A stretch of DNA of 64,000 nt, from assembly GCF_000315625.1 (NCBI RefSeq), contig NW_005434666.1, forward strand, positions 605,877 to 669,876, read 5' to 3'. The DNA is from Guillardia theta CCMP2712 (lineage: Eukaryota; Cryptophyceae; Pyrenomonadales; Geminigeraceae). The first letter of the stretch is position 1; the number at the start of each line of letters is the position of its first letter. This document shows positions 55,417-64,000 of this stretch, piece after piece. A model generated the notes under the pieces. It was not told the origin of the DNA. It did no database searches and worked only from the letters and a program-made list of their open reading frames with translations. Position numbers and translations under genes: made by a program.

Positions 55417-56930
55417 GGCTGCTCTAAGACTAATAGAGCAGCATCCAAAAAAGGTGGATTTTGAAATGTTGTGTTCTCAAGCATCGAAGGATGTCTTCAA
55501 TTTTTGCAAGAAATATCCAGAGAATTTAGGAACAGTTTGCACATGATAATGACCTTATTGATTGGGATGAATTATATGTTGGAAAAATCTATCGCAAAAC
55601 TCCAATGATAGAGCATTGAAGCTTCTACAACAGAATAAGGATAAGATTTCTTATGAAGACCTGCTATATAACAGCAACTCTAAGGCTATCAAGTTGCTTG
55701 AAAAAAAGATTGCAAGCATAGGTTTTAGTCAGCTTGCATCAATCCAGAACAACAATCTTAGGCTCTTTGATCAACACTTACATAGGGTAAACTGGAAAAC
55801 GTTGAGCTCAAATCCACATAAAATAGCAGTGAACCTTCTGAAAGCGAACCCTGCTAAGATTGATTGGGATATGCTGTCTTCGAACAACAATAATAGCGCA
55901 TTGGATATGCTTGCTGAGCAACTTGACCTGATAAGATCAATTGGGAAGTCCTTTCATCAAACCCCAGTGACAAAGCAATTGAACTGCTAATTGTCACACC
56001 TCGAAGATCACAACCTTGCTACCAATTTATGTCACACCTCGAAGATTCTCGAGTGGACATTCAAGCGCAGTTCAATAAGAACTCACGTTGGATTTCTCTA
56101 CTAAGAGGGAAAGCGATGAAACAGAAGGAGATCTAACTCTCTTTTATTTCTTTCACACACACACACACAATCGTGGACACACACGAAAGGGGAAGAGGAC
56201 CACCTAGCTCTGACGAGTTTCATCCTTTTATAGCTTCGAGGAATGAGCCAGGGGTGCCGTCTCTTGGCTACAGAAAGGAGGGGTGTCCTGTTCTTGGAAG
56301 TTGACAAGCATCCCTTCTGACCTTCGAGAGGATACCATGCTCTCTCGCAGGGAAGAGAACCCCGTCCTTGCATGGCAGCAAGCTGCTTCCAACGGGTCGT
56401 ACTGCACAAGACGCACCCCTTCTGTTTACCTTGTAAGTCCCCCACGGGTACACGGTCGCTGCAACAAAGGCCTCCACAGGGGTCCTTTCAGCAGCTTCAC
56501 ACTGGAGTAGAGTATCCTGGGTCATCCAGGAGAAGTCAGCTTCGAACACGAGTACGAGACAGCCAACTGTCCTTTCATTCTGATAGGCCTTTGTCTGACT
56601 CGGGCTCGGTTCCTATGAGCTCTGACACTAATGAACAATCCACATAACATAGCCAAGAATAAACTGATCAAAAACACTAATTTCAAAGGAATAATAAGGA
56701 TACTTAAAGCACATAAAGATTTGGTGTTTGACAATGAGGTGTTTGATAATATCCTATCTTATGTCAATTAGATTCAGATTCCATAGATTTGATACTAGCA
56801 AATATTGATAATCTATCCAGCTTGGCATTGGAAAGACTCTCATCTCAACCAAATATATTCACCTATGATGATTCCAATAATATTTACAACTTTACAGATG
56901 AAGAGATGAGCAAGATAAACAACGATGAAC
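55417..56930 (+). pseudogene. Decayed giant-virus-type repeat gene (NP..I.W..LS repeats)
   Basis: On the plus strand, AT-rich frames encode repeats of about 33 residues with the pattern LSSNPxxAIxLLxxNPxKIDW, for example HKIAVNLLKANPAKIDWDML (55820-55880). Repeats of this kind are characteristic of large families in nucleocytoplasmic large DNA viruses of algae and protists. The frame is broken by stop codons before 55616, by a one-base shift near 55930, and by an inserted LTR element (55992-56627). Similar sequence resumes after it (56640-56910), ending in an LSSQPNIFTYDD-type unit. Base and codon composition differ strongly from the neighbours. A remnant of viral DNA in the nuclear genome is the best reading; a bacterial or mobile-element origin is less likely. 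Confidence 0.6.
55992..56627 (-). mobile_element. LTR-retrotransposon remnant (one full LTR, primer site, end of second LTR)
   Basis: Read on the minus strand, an LTR of 598 bp runs from 56627 to 56030, beginning TGTCAGAG and ending GTGTGACA. It is followed by TTGGTAGCAAGG, similar to the tRNA-Met primer-binding site, and then by a second copy of the LTR end (ATCTTCGAGGTGTGACA, ending at 55992). The whole is flanked by a 5-bp target-site duplication CTAAT (55987-55991 and 56628-56632). The interior and most of the second LTR have been lost. A CA dinucleotide run lies at 56155-56170. No protein-coding part remains. Confidence 0.75.
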
Positions 56931-56999
56931 GACTACAGAGAACAGTGGCTGTGCGAGGATGATCCAAAATGTTGCCTGTGTGAAGATGTTATTCCAATG

Positions 57000-57313
57000 C
57001 GTGTCAGTTTGGCCGGGCCCTGATCCGAGAGGCCGCGCGTGACCGTGCATCCGACCGGGAGAGCCTAGTACGGTCACCGTGAGTGCGGCATGATGTTCCG
57101 CGGCCCGGGAGGGGTCACACTGCCGGCCCGGGCCCTCAGTGGCGGCGGTACGGCCCTGGTAACTTCGGCCACGGTACGGTGGCAGCTCACCCGGCCAGTC
57201 GGACAGTGAATCATCGGATAGTTGCCTAGTACTACGCGGCGGGTCGGATTGCCGGCATTCGAGGGACATGATATCACTGATCATGACTTTTTTACTCAAA
57301 GCATGATATCACT
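57000..57313. mobile_element. Second GC-rich island with shared terminal sequence
   Basis: 57000-57260 is strongly GC-rich (GGCC/CCGG words) inside an AT-rich segment. It ends with TTTACTCAAAG (57291-57301), the same 11 bp as in the inverted repeat next to the island at 26.5-26.9 kb. A 12-bp direct repeat CATGATATCACT (57267-57278 and 57302-57313) brackets this end. No gene. Confidence 0.4.
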
Positions 57314-57370
57314 TCTATACGGACATTCAATTGATTCAATCATCGTGACAGTACGCCAGGCTCATAGCTA

Positions 57371-59660
57371 TTATTGAGTCTGCACTTGTACATTCTGCTT
57401 GATCAAGTTGTGCAGCTCGTTGGCTTCATCTCGAGTCGCAAACTTGACAAGGTAGGTCACGAGGGCTCCATCCCTGCTCCCAGTGAAGATGACGCCTTTC
57501 TCCCCCCTGCTGACGGGTGAGCAGGAGGAAGGAAATCTCTCGCGCACGGTCTGCTTACCCCTTGTTGCACGCCATGCCCGGGAAGAGTGCTGAGTTGACG
57601 AGAACGGCAAGGCTGCCCGTCTGCCGAATGATGACTCTCGTTCGTGCCTTACCCGCTTCGTCGTCCTGCGATTGTTTCAACCGCAGGATGCCGCTTCCCC
57701 GTGACTTCCAGCTTCCAGCAGCGTTCTAAACGAGGATGCAAATCACATGAGTATGAATCCTTGAGCGACGGACGTGGAACCTGATCAGTCTCCTCTTTCT
57801 GGAACTCGTAGAGCTTGACTTGCTCGGCCGAGAACAAGTTCTTCTCATTTTCCTCCCCCGTTGTCACGTTGACTCTTTCGAGCTAAGCCAAGGACGACTG
57901 AGTATGAAGGGAGGATCGGACACGAGGCTCACCTGCACGATGCCGGAACCTCGCTCTATCGGCACCTCGTGCTCGACCTATGGCACATCACAGCCCAGTC
58001 AGCAACAGTGCAGGCTCAAAGATGCATGGTACGTCGGCTGCTTCCTCGCTGTCATTGGATCGCCCATCCGATTTAGATGGGAAGATGTTCAGCATCGAAC
58101 GATTGAAGATGGGCTGCGGGCTGTCATGACGGCTGCGTGCGGATACAAGTTGACTTCACCTGACTGTGAAGTTTCTGCCCGAAGAACCCAAACTGTGGCA
58201 GAAGGATCAGATCTCGCGGAGAGAGGGGATCCTGGTGAATCACCTTCGTGCTCAAGGGAACATCCTGGGAGCCTTGATCGAACATCTTGCTCTGAAATCC
58301 AATCAATGGGGAGATTTGGTAGCTCCTACCGTCACCAAGTTCAAAGTTGCTCCACTTTGAGGAAAGGAGGGAGCAGCTGGCGTCGCGAACTTCGAGGTTA
58401 TAGACTGCAGAGTGTCTGCGAACGAAGAAGGGTTCTGTGCCTTGTGTTGTTCCATCCCAGCGTTGTCACTTTCTATCTTTGTTTCCCACGGCATCTTTGC
58501 CCTGTTTGAGAAGGTTGTGATTCAAGAGGAATATCACAGGCAGCAAAACCTCTTGTTGACGTCTGTCGCGTTGAAGACAGAACCGAAGACACTTGAAGGG
58601 TCAAAAATCGGCGGAGAGGAGCCAAACATGCGGGAAGCATTCAAAAACGAGGCTAAAAAGCAGGTGAGCCCAGAGCGAGAAAGGATGCTTTGTTTACAGT
58701 AAGATCGCTGCTGGTCGGGAGGGAAGAGAATGGTTGACAGATTGCTGCCGGTCGATGGCGTTGTATCGGGCTGCATGCTCATACTTGGTTTGTCCGTCGA
58801 CCAGAACGACGACCCAGCATTCTGCATTGAGTCCCGTGATGGATTCCCGCGTAGCAGCATCTCCTGCAGTGAGTTTCCTGCTCGCTTGTCGTTGGATGTC
58901 TCCGCAGAGCCAGGGGCCCCCACGGCGAACTTAGGAGAAGGAGAGAAGGATCTCGCCTGAGAGTCGAATCGTCACCAGACCAAAGGAGGAAGGGGGCAGG
59001 GAGCACATTGGGCTCTTGACGAATAACGATGAGCCTCAGGCCCTCGTTCCAACTGAAAGAGTGTCAGCAACTCAAAAATTTGAGCAAGAACTGTACCTCG
59101 GTGTCGTCCCGTTCACCTGGAGAGCGTGGGAGATATCCACGTCTAGCCAAGTGTCGATAAGAGGGGAAGCGAGAAGACGGATTGTTGCTCACCCTCTATG
59201 AAATTCACGTAGGCAACTCTCGTGTCAAAGCGAGGGTTGAAGGGAAGGAGCTTGATGCTCTTGACCTGCAAAGATTCCAGTGTCAAGACAACAGCTTATG
59301 CAAAGGAGGTTCAACTCACCCCCCCGCTTGCTGAGAAGAAGTCGAAAAGCATTTTCTCTGCAGCTTTCGTCAACAAACAGCACAAATCTAGGCTCGTTGC
59401 ACCTGTGATTCCCTTTGCTAAATTTCGCACGACGATACTGCTGTGCCGCATCCCAGGTGGAGGAGCATTCTCAAGCTTCAAGTCCGTCAGGTCGAAAAAA
59501 TCGAACTGGGAGGATTGACCGGAGTCTCTCGAGCTCTTTTCTTCTCTTGATCTATGGTTGCCTGTTGGGAGATGAGCTTCAAAAGTTCGGTCTGTATTTC
59601 TCTTACTTCATCTCTCCCGTCCATGTCACTCATCGTGTCCTAGTAGCAAACTGTAAACTT
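57371..59660 (-). CDS. RRM protein with a C-terminal Ran-binding domain (Nup50/Nup2-like C-terminus)
   Basis: Exons at the 3' end are clear: 57977-57933, 57882-57781, 57725-57559 and 57506-57371 form a Ran-binding domain (VTTGEENEKNLFSAEQVKLY, then GSWKSRGSGILRLKQ, ARTRVIIRQ, LAVLVNSALFPGM and ATRDEANELHNLIKQ). Upstream, exons near 59510-58990 spell an RRM: RHSSIVVRNLAKGIT (RNP2), LFDFFSASGG, VKSIKLLPFN and RVAYVNFIE (RNP1-like). The middle (58980-58100) is Ser/Pro-rich with FG-like bits (FGSSPPIF, QFGFFGQK) and could not be spliced with confidence, nor could the start, near 59627. The Ran-binding end suggests a nuclear-pore or transport role; an RRM on the same protein would tie it to RNA export. 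That RRM and RanBD belong to one gene is inferred from continuous strand and open exons between. Confidence 0.6.
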
Positions 59661-59728
59661 GCGCACTGGCAAATCAGCAAATCTGACTCACAGCTTGAAC
59701 TTGCACATGCGAGCTGCTCAAGCTGCCC

Positions 59729-61090
59729 TCAGAGACTTGTAGATTCCTGCAAGGGAGTGAGAACTTCGATGTTTTCAAATTTCTGGATCACTTGATGGCT
59801 GAGAGCAGTCTCCTTTTCGCTCCGATGGTGTCAATCTATCCATCCTTCACTACCTGGAACGAGATCCGACAGCTGATTTTTCACTCACTTGAAGGTCCCT
59901 GAGATCCTGGTCCGTGAGCAACTTCAATGTTCGAACGTCCGTTAGCTCCTGTTGGCAGCATCAGCAGGTCACCATGGTACCATGTGCTACGTTGCTCCAC
60001 CTGCTCCTTGAACTTGCTTGCCAACTGCGACAGGCCGACTTGTGCAAGGAAGTGATCGATGCCCTGCCATGGAACATGTCCAACGTCCTCATGATTCTGG
60101 TGTTGCCGTCATCGCACAAGAAACGGTCTGCATGAGACTTCAGAAACCTGCCGCATTTGCTTTCGGGTTTCGAGGGCGTTCTGCACATCAGCAGAAAAGT
60201 GCCCGATGGAATCACGTAGATCTTTCATCATCTGAAGAAAGATGAGAGGAAGCTGAAGCCTACGTCACAAAGAGATACCTGAGAATGATCTTGCAAGTAA
60301 GATGAAAGATTTCCAAGAGTGGAGCATTGCATTTGCAGGATAGAAAGAGACTGCGCAATCTGCCATTCTCTTAATTCACGAAGGCTCACTCAAGAATCAC
60401 ATTCGGCGAAGCGAAGGAAGAAGATTCCGCAAGGCGCAAAGATTTCATGATTTCCTGGATTGTTCTCATCGTTACATGAAACGGATTTCCTTGCATGGTA
60501 AAACGTACTTCGCGTAAAGTTTTCGACTGGCTTGAAAGGTTGTCGACAATGCTGCTGATACTAGTGGAAGATAAGTGATCAAGGTCGAGAATAATGTCAT
60601 GGTATCAACCTCTTCTCACTCTCTTTCAACCGATTCGCGGCATTTCTGAGTTTTCCTCCAACGAGACCAGCTCTCACAAACATCTGTCAGCGTGAATACC
60701 TCAATCGATGAAACTGGAACATCAATTCACAGTTCCAACCTCATTTCCCCCGCGAGAGACAGAGGCAACTTCTTGTGCTGGTATGATACTGAAGCTCTGT
60801 AACAGAGTGAGATCAGAGCAAATGGTATTGAAGCATAAGTCAATCACGACCATTTCGTCTGCTTTCGGCTGGGCTGTCAGCCCTGTCAGGCCTGTCATGA
60901 TGATAAAAGTGCAAGAAGCTCGCGAAAAAGACCTGGATGACCGAAAACATTCTTGTACAAGCCTGCATAAGCTATCAACAAGGTATACGAAGCGGCGAAA
61001 CTGTTTCTCAACCTGTGCTTTCATGTGAACCAGCGCTGTGCGTCCCGTCAGATCTAATGCACCCAAAGGAAAAAGAGGATGCTGCGTCAT
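59729..61090 (-). CDS. Coiled-coil protein with a C-terminal SAM domain
   Basis: Multi-exon. The first exon (from 61090, ATG chosen as the first in frame) has VEKQFRRFVYLVDSLCRLVQ. Further helical exons follow (MFVRAGLVGGKLRNAANRL near 60690; IVDNLSSQSKTLRE near 60560; MMKDLRDSIGHFSADVQNAL near 60220). Near 60095-59900 a SAM domain appears: WQGIDHFLAQVGLSQLASKF, then LKLLTDQDLRDLQV. The last exon ends IEVLTPLQEST with stop at 59729-59731. SAM domains mediate oligomerisation or RNA binding. Not all exon joints in the middle were resolved. It ends less than 110 bp before the likely start of the RRM/RanBD gene. Confidence 0.55.
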
Positions 61091-61802
61091 GCTCTTTGAA
61101 TCTCAGGATTTTGCAACAGTTTACCGTTTTACAGAAATAAATGTTCTTTGATTGGGCTTTGACGCGGCTGCGGCCTCTTCCTCGTCTTCGCAAGTCAACA
61201 ACTATTGCCTATTTTCAGCAGGGCTCACCCGATGAAGGATCAAGCTCCCTTAGCGATCTCTTCCCACCTCCCCTTAGATACATACTTCCAGGCACATCAT
61301 AGAATTGGATGCCAGGAAGACTACATGCCAACTTCGAATGATGTCAGCACATGGGGAAGTATACACGGATCGTTGGAATTCCAAATACAGGAACGATGGC
61401 ATGCAGAAGTTAGGATTCTCTCGTACATGGGGATGGAGCGAAGAGGAAGAAGAGAGAGATAGAGGATGACAAGAGAAAGATCTTCACTATGCAAGACACC
61501 TTGTGAGCGGATGGGGAGGAGGAGGAGAGGAGGAGGAGCGTTACGCTCGCTAGCCATTTCTCCATTTCGCCCGCCTACACCAGTAGGTCCGCCTCAGAGT
61601 TAATTTTCTTTCCATCCCACCCCTACAAACTACCCTTACCCCCCAAAGAATAGTTCAGTACCCCTTCTATACAAAGTTTCTTGTCGCCCCTCTATACCCC
61701 CTACCCCCTCATTCAGCTGACGACCTACCCTCACTTTCACAGGTCCAAGTACCCGTTGCTCCTGCTTGCGTTTCCCGCCATTTTCGTCGCTACGGATCTG
61801 GC
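61091..61802. other. Divergent intergenic region with C-rich repeat DNA
   Basis: About 700 bp between the SAM-domain gene (minus) and RBBP5 (plus). 61590-61740 carries the CCCTACC-type C-rich sequence seen at three other places in the window. No gene and no TATA box were recognised. Confidence 0.45.
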
Positions 61803-64000
61803 ATGAACAAGCAACTGCTGGACCCGTTCGAAGCCGACTACCCAGAGAGGATCGAAGATGAGGTAAGAGAGAAGGAGCGAGCCAGCCAGGAAGTCAGGGA
61901 GAAGAGGAGGCGAAAGATGAGGGAGAAGAGCAGGAGCAGCGGGGTGGCTGGGAAACGAAAGCAGCTGCTGCTCTGGCGATACCAAAAGGAGTGTGGAGGA
62001 TTGGGGAGAAAGGAAGATGGTTAAAGAGATGGTCTTTGGTTTCTAGCGATATCCCGTGTGATTGTTCCCCATTTGCCTACCTCGATTTCCTTTCGATTGA
62101 TCAGATGTTTCTTCCGGCAGCTTGTTCATGAGAAGTTTCAAGCGCGTTGCTGTGCATTCAATCGAAGAGGCACGCTACTAGCCACTGGATGCCAAGATGG
62201 TGCAGCAGCCCTCTGGGACTTCGATACGCGAGGTTGAAGATGGATTCCTCGTTCTTGACGAGCGCATCTGATTCGCCTTCAGGAGTGATTAAGGTGCTTC
62301 AAGACAAAAAGCTCCAAGAGATTCCAGCTGCAATCGCGGCAATCGGATGGTACCTTTAATCCTTTGCTAGGCATAGATGATGAGGCTGAACTGCAGGTCT
62401 CAAGATGGTCGGAGGATAGTGACGGCTGAGGAACGTGGAAGAGTTCGAGTTTGGGATGTAAGATTTGTTTTGATGCATTCTGCTTCTGCTGTCCATGCAA
62501 CTATATCAAAGACAGTATAACCATGCCTCAGGTGGAAAATGGGACTATTTTGTACGAGACCAATCTTGATTCAACGTGTTTGACTGTCCATGTACATTCC
62601 ATGTCATATTCAAGTGATCGCCTTACATCCGTGACAGATAAATCCTTCAAATTCATCAGAGATTCTTGCATGTCCTAACTGTGGAGTACCGACACTTATC
62701 AACATCGAAGATGGATCTCATAGGCTGATCGCAGGCTCGCATGTGATTGATGTATGGTTTGAAGGAATGCGAAAGGATTCATTTGATTTTTCAGATAGCA
62801 GAACCGCAAGTTGGGTCCAATGCCCGCAAGGTCATGGATTGATTTGACTTTCCATGAATCTTAATGTGGTCATCCAGGGTGCAGGAGAAGCGATTCGAAA
62901 TTACGCAGCAAGCTATTCTCCTTCTGGTGCTGAGGTAGACTTAGTTCGTTGCATACCATTTCCAAGTCTTATCTATTTTTAAGGTGTTTGTTGGAAATGG
63001 AAAAGGAATGGTATCTATCTGGAGAGTTGAAGATCTCGAACAGGTCTCTCACCATGGCAGTTGCTGAAAAATGGTTTTCTTTGACTTGGGAAATCTAGAT
63101 CGGCAGCCTTCAACTCCCCTCAAACACAGCTGTTCGGAACTTTCAAGTGCTTTCATCTTCTATAACGACCTCTGCTTCGTTGACAAGTTTGCAGTTGACA
63201 AGGGACGGTTCATATTTTCTTGTTTCGGAAACGGGAAAGATAAGGGTTTACGATTCTAAGCAATCAACACTATATCGCGAATTCTTCGATCAGGTTCAGG
63301 CTGAGTCTTTTTGCATCGAGAACAGGATTTATTTTCAATTAGGTCAACAGGACTCAATGGCGCAAATGCTGCTTTTCTTCGGATGGGAACTATGTGCTTG
63401 GAGCTACGGCTGAGAAAGGAGAGCACACAATACATATCTGGTATCGAGAAAATGGACAACTCGTACATGTTCTGGAGGTACGTGCTTTTCTCGACAAAAT
63501 CATAGGGTTGCTCATGACTTTGTAGGGTCCAAAAGAGTCAGTTTGGGACCTAGCATGGCATCCTACTCGAACCATAATTGCTTCTTGTGGACAGGTGAGG
63601 AACAAAAACATTCCCGTTGCGCACTCTGAAGTTGGAGTTTGTCTTGTAGAGTGGTAAGGTATATATCTGGGCGAAGCAGTACTCGGAGAACTACTCTGCT
63701 TTTGCGCCTAATTTCAAGGAACTTGAGGTATGAACCTCCATCCTTTTTCAAGACCTCAATATCCCTTTAGGAAAACGAAGAGTACATCGAGCGGGAAGAC
63801 GAATTCGACCTGATTGACCATCATCAGATCATCAAGAAAAAACGGGTTTCTCAGCTGTTTTTGATGCTTTAAATCATGACTGTGCAATGAAGGAAGAAGA
63901 GGAGGCCGTGGAAGTGGATATCACAACCCTGGATGAATCGACCGCTCAGACTTACGGCTTGTTGGAGATTCCAAATGAGCTGGTTTATCTGCCTGCAATC
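61803..64000 (+). CDS. RBBP5: RBBP5 homologue (WD40 core subunit of COMPASS/MLL complexes), 3' end outside window
   Basis: Exons 61803-61862, 62121-62232, 62283-62349, 62397-62457, 62532-62591 and from 62638 join in phase; later exons follow to the window edge. It begins MNKQLLDPFEADYPE, like animal RBBP5 (MNLELLESF...YPE). WD40 repeats follow: CCAFNRRGTLLATGCQDG, AAIGWSQDGRRIVTAEERG, VFVGNGKGMVSIW, DGSYFLVSETGKIRVYD, WDLAWHPTRTIIASCGQ and GKVYIWAKQY. The hinge after the propeller (FAPNFKELEENEEYIE, then REDEFDLI) is the RBBP5 signature that contacts Ash2L and SET1/MLL. VDITTLDES and LVYLPAI match the conserved tail. It would support histone H3 Lys4 methylation in the nucleus. Confidence 0.93.

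Noticed and set aside
1-64000. CRISPR arrays, bacterial operons, rRNA genes
   Set aside because: Repeats present are coding minisatellites, microsatellites or transposon remnants without regular spacers; genes are intron-rich and individually transcribed; no rRNA-like sequence was seen.

Overview
The window is nuclear DNA of a unicellular, flagellated eukaryote. Almost every gene is cut by short spliceosomal introns (about 40-70 nt, GT-AG with several GC-AG). The content (axonemal dynein, RCC1 and Fuzzy-like ciliary proteins, a COMPASS subunit, a UBE2S-type E2, a Crinkler/RHS-type protein whose N-terminus carries LRGG motifs) fits a cryptophyte alga such as Guillardia theta. That assignment is an inference from gene style; no ribosomal or organellar marker is present. 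I joined exons by hand, keeping reading phase at every junction; where a boundary is ambiguous the entry says so.

Layout. 0-5.6 kb: C-terminal end of a four-domain voltage-gated cation channel, a two-WW-domain protein, a small unknown protein and a G-patch/CHHC zinc-finger protein. 5.9-12.1 kb: one 24-exon gene for a CH-like, helical-repeat, coiled-coil protein with a 9-residue C-terminal repeat. 12.3-16.4 kb: a 14-exon MATE transporter and a coiled-coil protein. 16.1-20.1 kb: a Crinkler/RHS-like NTPase-nuclease gene and rearranged duplicates of its 5' end and of its neighbour's 5' end. 20.1-21.4 kb: C-rich intergenic DNA. 21.4-29.8 kb: UBE2S, a DUF218/YdcF membrane protein, a p24 cargo receptor, an unknown protein, a GC-rich repeat island and an 850-residue MIB-like protein. 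29.9-44.1 kb: a complete axonemal dynein heavy chain (4,589 residues, DNAH10/I1-beta type). 44.8-53.5 kb: RCC1-repeat protein, Fuzzy-like protein, glycosyltransferase-like protein, zinc-knuckle protein and armadillo-like protein. 53.5-57.3 kb: gene-poor, partly AT-rich segment with a decayed giant-virus-type repeat gene interrupted by an LTR-retrotransposon remnant, plus a second GC-rich island. 57.4-64 kb: an RRM/Ran-binding-domain protein, a SAM-domain coiled-coil protein and the 5' two thirds or so of RBBP5.

Several products are predicted to work in or at the cilium (dynein, Fuzzy-like, possibly the CH-like and RCC1-like proteins); three of them lie consecutively on the minus strand. The accessory material (Crinkler-like gene with shuffled copies, GC-rich islands with a shared 11-16 bp terminal sequence, LTR remnant, viral-type repeat ORF) is the most unusual part.
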